From Bacteroidales bacterium (GTDB lineage Bacteria > Bacteroidota > Bacteroidia > Bacteroidales > Dysgonomonadaceae): a stretch of DNA of 15,360 nucleotides. A model generated the notes under the pieces. It searched no databases. It was not told where the DNA came from and was given only the letters and a program-made list of their open reading frames with translations. Location of the stretch: assembly GCA_012728155.1 (NCBI GenBank), contig JAAYFR010000037.1, positions 1 through 15,360 on the forward strand, read 5' to 3'. Below, piece by piece: positions 1-8,405 of this stretch. The stretch's first letter is position 1; each line of letters starts with the position of its first letter. The translations under genes and the position numbers were made by a program.

Positions 1-74
1 CATTGCTTCGTGATACTTTATTGCCGAAGTTGATGAGTGGGGATATAAAAATTAATAAACGATGGACGAGTTAA
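1..74 (+). CDS. hsdS: Type I restriction specificity subunit HsdS, C-terminal end (partial)
   Basis: Only the last 23 codons are in the window, read from base 3 to the TAA at 72-74. They give LLRDTLLPKLMSGDIKIN and a few more residues. The pattern LRDTLLPKLMSG followed by a short polar tail is the usual carboxy end of HsdS, the subunit that sets the DNA target of a type I restriction-modification complex. The assignment is supported by the complete hsdR further down the same strand. The stop codon overlaps an ATG (TAATG) belonging to the next gene, so the two are probably translationally coupled. The target-recognition domains lie off the left edge, so specificity cannot be judged. Confidence 0.85.
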   Translation, partial: LLRDTLLPKLMSGDIKINKRWTS

Positions 75-985
75 TGACAAAACGATTAGCAATAATAAAG
101 CAATTATATAAATTAGGTGTAAGCCAATCATATGATTCAGAACCTATAAATGGTTTCTGCTTGCTATCTTTTCACGACAGTGTTGAAATGTTTATGAAAT
201 TATGTGCAGAATCAAAAGGTAAAAAGATAAAGAGAGACACAAGCTTTGGAGATTATTTCAGAGAAGTATCCGGACTATCTGGTGAGGCAGAAATGAGTAA
301 TTTAAATAATCGCCGAGTAGCACTAAAGCATTATGGCTCTCTGCCTTCCAAATTAGATGTAGAAATCAGTAGAGTAAATGTTACTACATTTTTCCAAAAC
401 AATACACCTACCTTTTTTAATATTGAATTCAACGATATCTCTCTAATATCGTTGGTCAAATATGACTCGGTAAAGGAATATCTGCAATCTGCATTAGATA
501 ATCTAAACAACGGAAATAATGAATCTTCTATCATAAATTCTCAGATTGCATTTAAAGAGCTTCTTTTTTGTTATGAAGAAGACAAAAGATATCAATGGAA
601 TTCTCCTTTTAAAATTTGCGAGGATTTTTCGTTTTCAGATAGCCGAAGTCTGAGAAGTATTGGCTTAGGTTTTGATTTTGAAAGTTTTGTAGATAAAGTT
701 CAAAAATCAATAATTAATTTGGACAATATATCCAAAGTGTTAGGATTTGGATTGGATTTTAAAAAATATGCTAAATTTAAGATCATGGAGCCTGATATAA
801 CTGTTTGGCATGAAGAAGGTGGGAGAACCTACGAAACAATGAAAAATGATAGAATAAACTATAATAAAAAAAATACCGAATTTTGCTTTGATTTTGTAAT
901 AGAATCATCGTTAAAACTGCAAGAGTTTGATTTCGATATAAATGAACTATATATTGCTCATGAGAATAACAAACGAACAAGCTGA
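62..985 (+). CDS. Hypothetical protein of the restriction operon; possible HEPN-like domain
   Basis: The product is 307 residues from the ATG at 62, or 303 from the ATG at 74 that overlaps the hsdS stop as TAATG; the second start looks more natural for a coupled operon. I do not recognise a named family. The first 150 residues look mostly helical. They hold a conserved-looking stretch FHDSVEMFMKLCAE (about 38-51) and then NRRVALKHYG, which contains R85-x4-H90. An R-x4-6-H motif after a helix of this kind is what HEPN ribonucleases of toxin and defence systems carry, so a HEPN-type RNA-cleaving role is a reasonable guess but not shown. There is no signal peptide or membrane segment, so it should be cytoplasmic. 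It overlaps the next gene by 26 bases and sits between hsdS and hsdR, which points to an accessory defence or regulatory job. Confidence 0.75.
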   Translation: MDELMTKRLAIIKQLYKLGVSQSYDSEPINGFCLLSFHDSVEMFMKLCAESKGKKIKRDTSFGDYFREVSGLSGEAEMSNLNNRRVALKHYGSLPSKLDVEISRVNVTTFFQNNTPTFFNIEFNDISLISLVKYDSVKEYLQSALDNLNNGNNESSIINSQIAFKELLFCYEEDKRYQWNSPFKICEDFSFSDSRSLRSIGLGFDFESFVDKVQKSIINLDNISKVLGFGLDFKKYAKFKIMEPDITVWHEEGGRTYETMKNDRINYNKKNTEFCFDFVIESSLKLQEFDFDINELYIAHENNKRTS

Positions 986-1493
986 ATACCTCTTAAAGCT
1001 CCCCAAAAAAGTGGTTAAGAATGACACTCTTTTGGAAAAACTAAGTATTGATCAGCACTTCCCGTTTAGCATGCGCTTAGAACTAGTATCGGAAAGCGAT
1101 GATGAGTTTACTTTTCTGTGGGAAATTCAGCAAAGTAAGAAAAAAAGCATTAGAGTAAGTTTCCATTGTCAGGAGAATGACAGTAAGACGGGATTGCTAC
1201 GAATAGACTATAACAGTGGGCATAAAAATCCAGAAGTTATATCGGAATTTCTGCCTGAGAAATTTCATCCTTTTGCAGGAAAATGTTTTTCTAACGACGA
1301 ACACCATATACATTACCATGTACAAGGCTATAAGTCGCTTGCATGGGCTATACCTCTGGCTAACGATGAGTTTGAAATCAAAGATTTAGATGATGGTGCC
1401 GAATTTAATACTACTTTTGCAAGGATAATTAAATCGTTTGCAAAAATAGTGAATGTTGAGACAGAGATCACAGTAAATACTTTACTACTATGA
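960..1493 (+). CDS. Hypothetical protein, possibly DUF6978-like
   Basis: The start at 960 (MRITNEQAEYLLKLPKKVV) gives 177 residues. An in-frame ATG at 942 would add MNYILL, but that extension lies deeper in the previous gene and does not resemble a natural start. The opening pattern, a helix with EQAEYLLKLPK, recalls small proteins that I remember as DUF6978; I hold that family name loosely. The middle is probably beta-rich, and it has a His cluster DEHHIHYH (about 113-120) followed by GYKSLAWAIPL. The cluster could bind metal, but nothing shows that it does. There is no signal peptide. The gene overlaps its upstream neighbour by 26 bases and its downstream neighbour by ATGA, so it is co-expressed with both and may work with them as a unit. 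Confidence 0.75.
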   Translation: MRITNEQAEYLLKLPKKVVKNDTLLEKLSIDQHFPFSMRLELVSESDDEFTFLWEIQQSKKKSIRVSFHCQENDSKTGLLRIDYNSGHKNPEVISEFLPEKFHPFAGKCFSNDEHHIHYHVQGYKSLAWAIPLANDEFEIKDLDDGAEFNTTFARIIKSFAKIVNVETEITVNTLLL

Positions 1494-2272
1494 ATTGGAT
1501 TGATAACAGCATAAAAGAATATTATGATTGGTTGCGTGATAAGACCATTGTAAGTAAAGATGAACAAACCGGCTGGAGCTCTATTACCACTCCTTTTCTT
1601 GGTCTGTTTAATGATAATATTGAGATATACGCAAAGTTGGAAAACGGAAAGTTGATCTTATCGGATGATGGAGTGACTTTAGCTAATCTTGAACTTGCCG
1701 GAGCCTCTGTTTTACGTTCTCCGAAACGTAAAGAGTGGCTCGAGATGATTTTCCTGAATTATGGCATTGCGATTAATGATAAGGAATTACAAGTAATAGG
1801 CACAGAAAAAGATTTTCATCAGAAGAAACACAATCTGATTTGTGCAATTTCTGAAATCTCTGATATGGCTATGATGGCAAAGCACATGGTTTCTTCTCTC
1901 TTTAGAGAAGACGTAAAGGCTTATTTGGATGAGCAAAATATTATTTATACTCCTCAATTTATCGCGAAGGGAACCACTGGTATTGATTTTACTTTTGATT
2001 TTCAAATTGCAGGCCGGCAAAGAGAACTCGTTATAAAGTCCTTTAATTCTTTGAATAAAATCAATGTGCCGAATTTTCTTTTTGGGTGGGAATATATTAA
2101 ACCTGCTCGGGAAAAAGTTTCTGGAAAAGAATTGAAGGGTTTAGCTATTGTCAATAATGTTGATAAGGTAGTAAAACAGGAGTATCTGGACGCATTGGAA
2201 AGTAAAGGGGCAACATATATTCTTTGGGAACAACGCCACCAAACTGAAATGTTGGAAAAGCTAATAGCATAG
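1490..2272 (+). CDS. DUF1828/DUF1829 domain protein
   Basis: This 260-residue protein has the layout of DUF1828 followed by DUF1829. The N-terminal half (about 30-120) contains ITTPFLGLFNDNIEIYAKLENG, then LILSDDGVTLANLELAG and a Lys/Arg-rich segment before LNYGI, which is the DUF1828 pattern. The C-terminal half (about 160-255) has GTTGIDFTFDFQIAG and ends with a strand-helix stretch typical of DUF1829. The biochemical role of the family is unknown to me; such genes recur beside restriction and other defence genes. The ATG overlaps the upstream stop as ATGA, and hsdR begins two bases after its stop, so it is deep inside the operon. It is probably soluble and cytoplasmic. Confidence 0.8.
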   Translation: MNWIDNSIKEYYDWLRDKTIVSKDEQTGWSSITTPFLGLFNDNIEIYAKLENGKLILSDDGVTLANLELAGASVLRSPKRKEWLEMIFLNYGIAINDKELQVIGTEKDFHQKKHNLICAISEISDMAMMAKHMVSSLFREDVKAYLDEQNIIYTPQFIAKGTTGIDFTFDFQIAGRQRELVIKSFNSLNKINVPNFLFGWEYIKPAREKVSGKELKGLAIVNNVDKVVKQEYLDALESKGATYILWEQRHQTEMLEKLIA

Positions 2273-2274
2273 TT

Positions 2275-5200
2275 ATGTCAAAAATCACCGAATCCCAAAT
2301 AGAAGCATTTGCCATAGAATTACTCCAAAAGCAAGGCTATCAATACATCTACGCTCCAGACATCGCTCCTGACGGAGAAACACCGGAGCGTGAAAGCTAT
2401 GAGCAAGTGATATTGGTGGAACGTTTGCGTAGAGCGGTACGTCGTATAAATTCGTCTATTCCTCTCGATCAACAGGAAGAAGCTATCCGAGAGATTCAAC
2501 GTATTGCCTCTCCCGAACTGATAGCAAACAATGAAACATTTCACCGTTATTTGACGGAAGGGATTCCGGTGAGCTATCATCAAGATGGTGACGAACGTGG
2601 AGATTTGGTTTGGCTGGTTGATTTTCAGAATCCCTTGAATAACGATTTTGTGGTAAGTAATCAATTTACAGTGATAGAAGGGAACCATAATAAACGCCCT
2701 GATGTGTTGTTATTTGTCAATGGGCTGCCTTTGGTGTTAGTCGAATTGAAAAATGCGGCAGACGAGAACGCTACTATACAATCCGCTTTTCGACAGATAG
2801 AAACTTACAAAACGCAGATTCCTTCGTTGTTTACATACAATGCCTTGTTAATCATATCCGACGGATTGGAAGCCAAAGCAGGTTCACTTTCTGCCGGATT
2901 GAGTCGTTTTTTAGCTTGGAAATCGGCGGACGGAAAAGCGGAAGCCTCTCATTTGGTCAGTCAATTGGAAACCTTGGTTACCGGAATGCTTAACAAGGAA
3001 ACCTTACTTGATTTGATTCGTCATTTTATTGTATTCGAAAAATCAAAACAAGAAGACCCTAAAACAGGAATTGTCACCATCAATACGGTTAAGAAAGTGG
3101 CAGCCTATCACCAATATTATGCAGTAAACAGAGCAGTAGAATCCACACTTAGGGCTTCAGGATATGTGAAAAAGAAACAACCGGATAATACACTTAGTGA
3201 ACCTCCGGTCAGTTATGGCTTGCCGGGAGTGGAAAAGCAACCCATTGGCGACCGTAAGGGAGGGGTTGTTTGGCATACGCAAGGTAGTGGAAAATCTTTG
3301 TCTATGGTGTTTTATGCAGGGAAATTGGTATTGGCAATGGATAATCCTACGATTGTGGTGATTACCGACCGTAACGATTTGGATGATCAGTTGTTTGATA
3401 CATTTGCAGCTTCTAAGCAATTATTGAGGCAAACACCCATACAAGCTGAGAATCGTTCTCATTTGAAAAAATTATTGAAAGTCGATTCCGGTGGTATCGT
3501 GTTTACCACCATACAAAAATTTAATCCTGATGAAGGTAATGTATTTGACATACTGTCCGAACGTGAAAATATTGTAGTCATTGCCGACGAAGCACATCGT
3601 ACTCAATATGGTTTTAAAGCAAAGACGGTAGATGATAAAAATGAAGCGGGTGATGTTATTGGCAAGAAAACGGTTTACGGATTTGCCAAATATATGCGAG
3701 ATGCCTTGCCTAATGCAACGTATTTGGGTTTTACGGGTACACCGATTGAAAGTACGGATGTAAATACACCCAAGATATTCGGTAATTATGTCGATATATA
3801 CGATATAGCACAAGCAGTAGAAGATGGCGCAACCGTCCGGATTTATTACGAAAGCCGTTTGGCAAAAGTAAATCTGAGTGAGGAGGGGCGGCAGTTAATC
3901 GAAGAACTTGATAGCGACTTGGAACAGGAAGACCTGACGGACACACAAAAGGTTATTGCCAAATGGACGCAACTGGAAGCGCTTGTAGGAAGTGCGAATC
4001 GCATAAAGAAAATAGCCGGCGATATTGTCAATCACTTTGAAGAACGTCAATCTGTGTTTGAAGGCAAAGCAATGATTGTCTCCATGAGTCGTCGCATTGC
4101 GGCTGAATTGTATGATGCAATTATTGCCATAAGGCCCGAGTGGCATTCTGACGACTTGAATAAGGGGGTGATTAAGGTCGTCATGACGACAAGCTCATCC
4201 GATGGACCCAAGATAGCAAAGCACCATACCACAAAAGAGCAGCGTCGCAGGTTGGCTGAACGGATGAAATCACCTGAAGATGAATTGAAATTAGTTATTG
4301 TTCGCGATATGTGGCTTACGGGCTTTGATGCTCCGTGTATGCATACGCTCTATATCGACAAGCCCATGAAGGGGCACAACCTGATGCAGGCTATCGCTCG
4401 TGTCAACCGTGTATATAAAGATAAACCCGGCGGATTGGTTGTAGACTATCTGGGTATTGCCTCCGATTTAAAGAAGGCCCTTTCGTTCTATTCCGATTCC
4501 GGCGGTAAAGGTGATCCGGCCATTGCCCAAGAGCAAGCGGTTGCCTTAATGCTTGAGAAATTAGAAGTGATATCCAATATGTTTCACGGTTTCTCTTATG
4601 AGGATTATTTTGAAGCGGATACGTCGAAGAAGCTAAACACGATACTCGCAGCCGAAGAATATATTTTAGGATTAGAGGAGGGCAAGAAGCGGTTTATAAA
4701 TGAAGTTACAGCACTGTCGAAGGCATTTGCGATAGCCATTCCACATGACCAAGCGATGGATGTGAAAGAGGAGGTTGCTTTTTTTCAAGCGATAAAAGCT
4801 CGCCTTGCTAAATTTGACAGTAGCGGAGGCGGACGTTCAAATGAAGAATTGGAAACGACCATTCGTCAGGTAATCGATAATGCCTTAGTTAGCGAACAAG
4901 TAATTGATATTTTCGATGCTGCCGGATTGAAGAAACCTGACATTTCTATTCTATCCGAGGAGTTTTTGTTGGAACTAAAAGGTATGGAACATAAAAACAT
5001 AGCCCTCGAAGTCCTCAAAAAAATACTTAACGATGAAATTAAGAATCGTGCAAGGAAAAACTTAGTCAAGGGTAAATCATTCATGGAAATGTTAGAAAAC
5101 TCCATTAAGAAATACCACAATAAAATACTTACTGCTGCCGAAGTTATTGAAGAACTCATTGCATTAAGCAAAGATATAACAGCTATGGACAATGAGGCAA

Positions 5201-5502
5201 AAGCAATGGGATTGACTGATTTTGAATATGCTTTTTACACTGCTGTTGCCGATAATGAAAGCGCCAGAGAACTGATGCAGCAAGACAAACTACGAGAGTT
5301 GGCTGTTGTCCTTACCGAAACAATACGAAATAACGCTTCTATTGACTGGACAATCAAAGAAAGTGTAAAAGCAAAAATGAAAGTATCTGTAAAACGATTA
5401 CTTCGAAGATTTGGCTATCCACCCGATATGCAAATGCTGGCAACAGAAACTGTATTGAAGCAAGCTGTAAAGATTGCCGATGAATTGACAAGAAACAAGT
5501 AG
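2275..5502 (+). CDS. hsdR: Type I restriction enzyme, motor and nuclease subunit HsdR
   Basis: HsdR is the subunit that translocates DNA using ATP and cuts it at a distance from the HsdS recognition site when that site is unmethylated. At 1,075 residues this one has normal family length and no interruption. The nuclease domain is N-terminal, with RPD143 and E157-L-K159 forming the PD-(D/E)XK site. The superfamily 2 helicase motor follows: Walker A TQGSGKS (335-341), DEAH box (438-441), GFTGTP (about 485-490), motif V-like RDMWLTGFDAP (about 679-689) and motif VI QAIARVNR (705-712). The remaining C-terminal part is helical and matches the usual HsdR tail that contacts the methylase core. It starts two bases after the DUF1828/1829 gene. 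All catalytic motifs are intact, so it should be active if hsdM and hsdS are intact. Confidence 0.97.
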   Translation: MSKITESQIEAFAIELLQKQGYQYIYAPDIAPDGETPERESYEQVILVERLRRAVRRINSSIPLDQQEEAIREIQRIASPELIANNETFHRYLTEGIPVSYHQDGDERGDLVWLVDFQNPLNNDFVVSNQFTVIEGNHNKRPDVLLFVNGLPLVLVELKNAADENATIQSAFRQIETYKTQIPSLFTYNALLIISDGLEAKAGSLSAGLSRFLAWKSADGKAEASHLVSQLETLVTGMLNKETLLDLIRHFIVFEKSKQEDPKTGIVTINTVKKVAAYHQYYAVNRAVESTLRASGYVKKKQPDNTLSEPPVSYGLPGVEKQPIGDRKGGVVWHTQGSGKSLSMVFYAGKLVLAMDNPTIVVITDRNDLDDQLFDTFAASKQLLRQTPIQAENRSHLKKLLKVDSGGIVFTTIQKFNPDEGNVFDILSERENIVVIADEAHRTQYGFKAKTVDDKNEAGDVIGKKTVYGFAKYMRDALPNATYLGFTGTPIESTDVNTPKIFGNYVDIYDIAQAVEDGATVRIYYESRLAKVNLSEEGRQLIEELDSDLEQEDLTDTQKVIAKWTQLEALVGSANRIKKIAGDIVNHFEERQSVFEGKAMIVSMSRRIAAELYDAIIAIRPEWHSDDLNKGVIKVVMTTSSSDGPKIAKHHTTKEQRRRLAERMKSPEDELKLVIVRDMWLTGFDAPCMHTLYIDKPMKGHNLMQAIARVNRVYKDKPGGLVVDYLGIASDLKKALSFYSDSGGKGDPAIAQEQAVALMLEKLEVISNMFHGFSYEDYFEADTSKKLNTILAAEEYILGLEEGKKRFINEVTALSKAFAIAIPHDQAMDVKEEVAFFQAIKARLAKFDSSGGGRSNEELETTIRQVIDNALVSEQVIDIFDAAGLKKPDISILSEEFLLELKGMEHKNIALEVLKKILNDEIKNRARKNLVKGKSFMEMLENSIKKYHNKILTAAEVIEELIALSKDITAMDNEAKAMGLTDFEYAFYTAVADNESARELMQQDKLRELAVVLTETIRNNASIDWTIKESVKAKMKVSVKRLLRRFGYPPDMQMLATETVLKQAVKIADELTRNK

Positions 5503-5509
5503 AAATGAC

Positions 5510-6418
5510 ATGAAAATCTTCCAACAAAACAAAAACGAACTGAAAGGCTTAAAAGAAAAGCCTTTTAAACTCGAAAAAGAGATTCAGACAATCGTTGAAA
5601 ATAACTTGGAGCAGATATCCGGTTATACATTCATCAAGTCTGAGTTTAGCATAAAGAGCAATCGTATTGACACGCTGGCTTTTGATGAAGAAAACCGCTC
5701 GTTTGTACTTATTGAATACAAGCGTGATCGGAACTACAGTGTGGTCGATCAGGGTGTTTCTTATCTCAACTTGATGTTGGAATACAAAGCTGACTTTATT
5801 ATTGAATACAACGAATCGCAGAAGAATAATCTCAAGCGTAATGATGTGGACTGGTCGCAAAGCAAAGTCATATTTATAGCTCGTTCGTTTACAGATTTCC
5901 AGCGACAGTCGTCGAATTTCAAGGATCTCCCTATTGAGCTTTGGGAAATAAAGCGTTTTGAGAATGAGATTATTGTCATTAATCCGATAAAGAAATCACA
6001 GTCGGCACCCAGCATCAAGCAAGTGCAGACAAAGGAAGAATCAACTATCGGAAAAGTGGTTGATGAGATAAAAGTATATACGGAAGAAGACCATTTAGCT
6101 GGTAAATCTGAAGAAATAATCGAATTATATGAGACATATAAGCATGCGATCTTGAATTTAGCGACTGACATAGAGATCTTTCCGAAAAAACTGTATATTG
6201 CATTCAAAAAAGATAAAAACCTCGCCGACATCCATGTGCAACAAAAGGGATTGAAAATATGGATTAATATGCATAAAGGCGATTTGGATGATCCTAAAAA
6301 AATAACCAATGACGTATCTCGCAAAGGTCATTGGGGAAATGGAGACTATGAAGTGACTGTATCCGACACGCAAAATATGGAATACATCATGAGTTTGATA
6401 AAACAAGTAATAGCTTGA
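5510..6418 (+). CDS. PD-(D/E)XK-like N-terminal domain plus DUF5655 C-terminal domain
   Basis: The product has 302 residues. The N-terminal half (about 20-90) reads like a small nuclease fold: NRID54 followed by FVLIE69-Y-K71, a D...ExK pattern on two predicted strands, then a helix with DQGVSYL. This resembles NucS/DUF91-type and other restriction-like nuclease domains. The C-terminal 100 residues, from ETYKHAILNLATDIEIFPKK onward, match DUF5655, a domain often annotated only as 'predicted transport protein' without experimental basis. No membrane segment or signal is present, so a transport role is unlikely. It starts seven bases after the hsdR stop and ends seven bases before the AlbA_2 gene. 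I infer a nucleic-acid-acting accessory protein of the restriction operon; real activity is unproven. Confidence 0.85.
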   Translation: MKIFQQNKNELKGLKEKPFKLEKEIQTIVENNLEQISGYTFIKSEFSIKSNRIDTLAFDEENRSFVLIEYKRDRNYSVVDQGVSYLNLMLEYKADFIIEYNESQKNNLKRNDVDWSQSKVIFIARSFTDFQRQSSNFKDLPIELWEIKRFENEIIVINPIKKSQSAPSIKQVQTKEESTIGKVVDEIKVYTEEDHLAGKSEEIIELYETYKHAILNLATDIEIFPKKLYIAFKKDKNLADIHVQQKGLKIWINMHKGDLDDPKKITNDVSRKGHWGNGDYEVTVSDTQNMEYIMSLIKQVIA

Positions 6419-6425
6419 ATGTAAT

Positions 6426-6544
6426 ATGATCACCAAACAAGAAATACTTCAACTCCTCGCCGATACCGAATGTCATAGTGTAGAGCGGACAACGTCCAAA
6501 AATGATATGGATAAATTTTGTCAGGCGATATGTGCTTTTTCCAA
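6426..6544 (+). pseudogene. AlbA_2 (Schlafen-like) ATP-binding/DNA-binding protein, 5' fragment
   Basis: The first 40 codons (MITKQEILQLLADTECHSVE and on to CQAICAFSN) are the start of an AlbA_2-type protein. These proteins carry a nucleic-acid-binding domain and are often annotated as ATP-binding proteins or putative transcriptional regulators. The gene is cut in codon 40, and its continuation lies at 14514. Joining base 6544 to base 14514 gives ...CAFSNDLSGDGKNGYL with no lost or gained base. The fragment starts seven bases after the previous gene and belongs to the same operon. By chance the reading frame continues into the inserted lipoprotein gene, producing one uninterrupted frame to 8399 that should not be read as one natural protein. 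Confidence 0.9.
6536..6544. repeat. Left copy of 9-bp direct repeat flanking the 8-kb insertion
   Basis: The sequence tttttccaa occurs here and again at 14505-14513, exactly at the two breaks of the AlbA_2 gene. Neighbouring bases differ (c/t before, t/c after), so the repeat is exactly nine bases. It is either a target-site duplication or the crossover site of an integrated circle. Confidence 0.85.
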
Positions 6545-6548
6545 TAAA

Positions 6549-8399
6549 ATGAGAACATTAATACTATTTATACTTACATCTTTTTTAATTGGGTGCACTT
6601 CGTCCCAAACTGAAAAAACAATCGAAGTTGCATTCACAGAGGATATAAGCGACTATACTCCTTTGGTCAAGGATATTTTAGAATCAAATCCTAAGGGTAA
6701 TATTAAAATAAAGTTCGGAGATGGAACTTATAAATTTTATCCTGAAAAGGCTTATGAAAAATACATAACAATATCCAATAACGATAATGGGGTAAAGAGA
6801 ATAGTATTCCCTATGCAAAATATGCAGAATGTGACGATAGAGGGTTCCGAGAATACATGTTTCATGTTCCATGGAGAGCTGGTTCCATTTTTCTTAGATA
6901 AAAGTAATAATATTAATATCTCAAATATAGATATTGATTATGATTTTTCTTTTGTGTTGGAAGGACTTGTCATTGCCAATAATAAAGCAGAGAATAGTTT
7001 TGATCTGAAAATAGACAAAGATACTCCCTATGAGATACGGAACAATAGACTATTCTTCAAAGGATATGATTGGGAAATTGGTTTAGGTGAGAATATAGTC
7101 TTCGATTCGGAGACACGCTCTCCGATATATTACACTTCGAAGTTCGAACTAGGTAATAACCAGAATATTGACGCTAAGGAGATCGAAGGTGGTATAGTTC
7201 GTCTATCCGGTTTTACGTCTGCAGATGTTCCTCCTGTAGGATCTGTCTATACGGATAAAGGACCTCATGGGAAAAACAGAAAAATCCCAGGGTTTGCCAT
7301 TCAAAGATCATCAGATATCAACCTTAAAGGCATTCGGATATTCAGAGCCGGGGCTATGGCATTAATCGCTGAAAAGTCTAACAATATTACACTTGATTCA
7401 TACCAAGTAAAAGTGAGGGATGGTCTAAACAAAATGCTATCGGCATCGGCCGATGCTACACATTTTGTAAATTGCAGCGGTTTGATAAAAATGAATAATT
7501 GCGTTTTCCAAAGTATGCTCGATGATGCTACAAACGTTCATGGCACGTATATGTATGTTACAGAATTTATCAGCGAAAATGAAGTTGCACTTTCGTTTGG
7601 TCATTATCAGCAAGAAGGGTTTCAATTCGGCGAGCCGGGAGATACTATTCTTTTTGTCGACAGATCGAATATGATGCCTCTTGCCAAGTTTGCAGTGAAA
7701 GAAATAAAGCAGATTGACGAGAATCACTATATCCTGACAACAGACAAAGACATCAGTGCTTATAAGGATATGTCGATTGCCGTTGATAATATATCGCATT
7801 ATCCGGATCTCGAAATCACTAATTGCTCGGTCAGATATAATAGAGCCAGAAGCTTATTAATATCGACATCGGGAAAGGTAAACATTGAAAATAATTACTT
7901 TGCATCGATGATGGCCGGAATCCGAATTTGTGGTGATGCTAATTATTGGTTCGAATCGGGACGTGTTAGCGATGTAACTATAAAAAACAATACATTCGAA
8001 GATTTAGGCAAGGGAGGACACAGTCCGCAAGCTATTCTACAGATCGACCCCGTTATACCAAAGGAAAATAGGAAGGATGGTATCTTTCATGGAAAAATAG
8101 TTTTTGAAAATAATACAATAAAAACTTTTGATAATCAAGTGATATATGCACTTAGTGTAGATACTTTGATAATCAGAGGGAATAAATTTGAGGACTCGAA
8201 AACACATTCCGCCATCTATCCGGATTTGTCTGTAATTGATGCTCAATATTGCAAGAACATTGTGATTGAGAATAATGATTTCAGTAATTGGAAAAACAAT
8301 TTTTCTTTCAGTATTGTCGAATGTACGAACGTGGAAGGTTCTGATATCAAAAAGAATGAAATCAAAGAAAACCCGAACAAGTATTTCTACGAAAACTAA
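6549..8399 (+). CDS. GH110-like right-handed beta-helix lipoprotein (candidate alpha-1,3-galactosidase)
   Basis: Read from the ATG at 6549, the product has 616 residues and begins with a lipoprotein signal, MRTLILFILTSFLIGC, with lipobox LIGC and lipidated Cys16. An open frame extends upstream to 6426, but that part is the truncated AlbA_2 gene. The mature part is a right-handed parallel beta-helix with repeated strands such as VNIENNYF, VTIKNNTF, IVFENNTI and IVIENNDF. It strongly resembles CAZy family GH110, inverting alpha-1,3-galactosidases that act on blood-group-B and alpha-Gal termini. ADATHF holds D302 and MLDDATNVHG holds D325 and D326; the spacing equals the catalytic aspartates described for GH110. 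Expected location is the outer membrane, facing glycan substrates. It lost its own upstream region at the insertion edge, so transcription may now come from the restriction operon. Exact substrate is uncertain. Confidence 0.85.
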   Translation: MRTLILFILTSFLIGCTSSQTEKTIEVAFTEDISDYTPLVKDILESNPKGNIKIKFGDGTYKFYPEKAYEKYITISNNDNGVKRIVFPMQNMQNVTIEGSENTCFMFHGELVPFFLDKSNNINISNIDIDYDFSFVLEGLVIANNKAENSFDLKIDKDTPYEIRNNRLFFKGYDWEIGLGENIVFDSETRSPIYYTSKFELGNNQNIDAKEIEGGIVRLSGFTSADVPPVGSVYTDKGPHGKNRKIPGFAIQRSSDINLKGIRIFRAGAMALIAEKSNNITLDSYQVKVRDGLNKMLSASADATHFVNCSGLIKMNNCVFQSMLDDATNVHGTYMYVTEFISENEVALSFGHYQQEGFQFGEPGDTILFVDRSNMMPLAKFAVKEIKQIDENHYILTTDKDISAYKDMSIAVDNISHYPDLEITNCSVRYNRARSLLISTSGKVNIENNYFASMMAGIRICGDANYWFESGRVSDVTIKNNTFEDLGKGGHSPQAILQIDPVIPKENRKDGIFHGKIVFENNTIKTFDNQVIYALSVDTLIIRGNKFEDSKTHSAIYPDLSVIDAQYCKNIVIENNDFSNWKNNFSFSIVECTNVEGSDIKKNEIKENPNKYFYEN

Positions 8400-8405
8400 T
8401 AAGGT

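Noticed and set aside
942..959. Upstream start (MNYILL) for the second small operon gene
   Set aside because: It overlaps more of the preceding gene and adds hydrophobic residues that do not look like a family start. The ATG at 960 fits better.
5761..6324. A 187-codon open frame on the minus strand
   Set aside because: It lies opposite a gene with clear nuclease-like and DUF5655 features and has the biased, Ser/Ile-rich composition of a shadow frame.
6545..6575. Terminal inverted repeats at the cargo ends
   Set aside because: Comparing the left edge with the reverse complement of the right edge gives only scattered AT-rich matches, no better than expected for such base composition.
6426..8399. 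One 657-residue protein starting at 6426
   Set aside because: The first 40 codons belong to the AlbA_2 gene continued at 14514, and a lipoprotein signal peptide begins at 6549. The long frame is a product of the insertion point.
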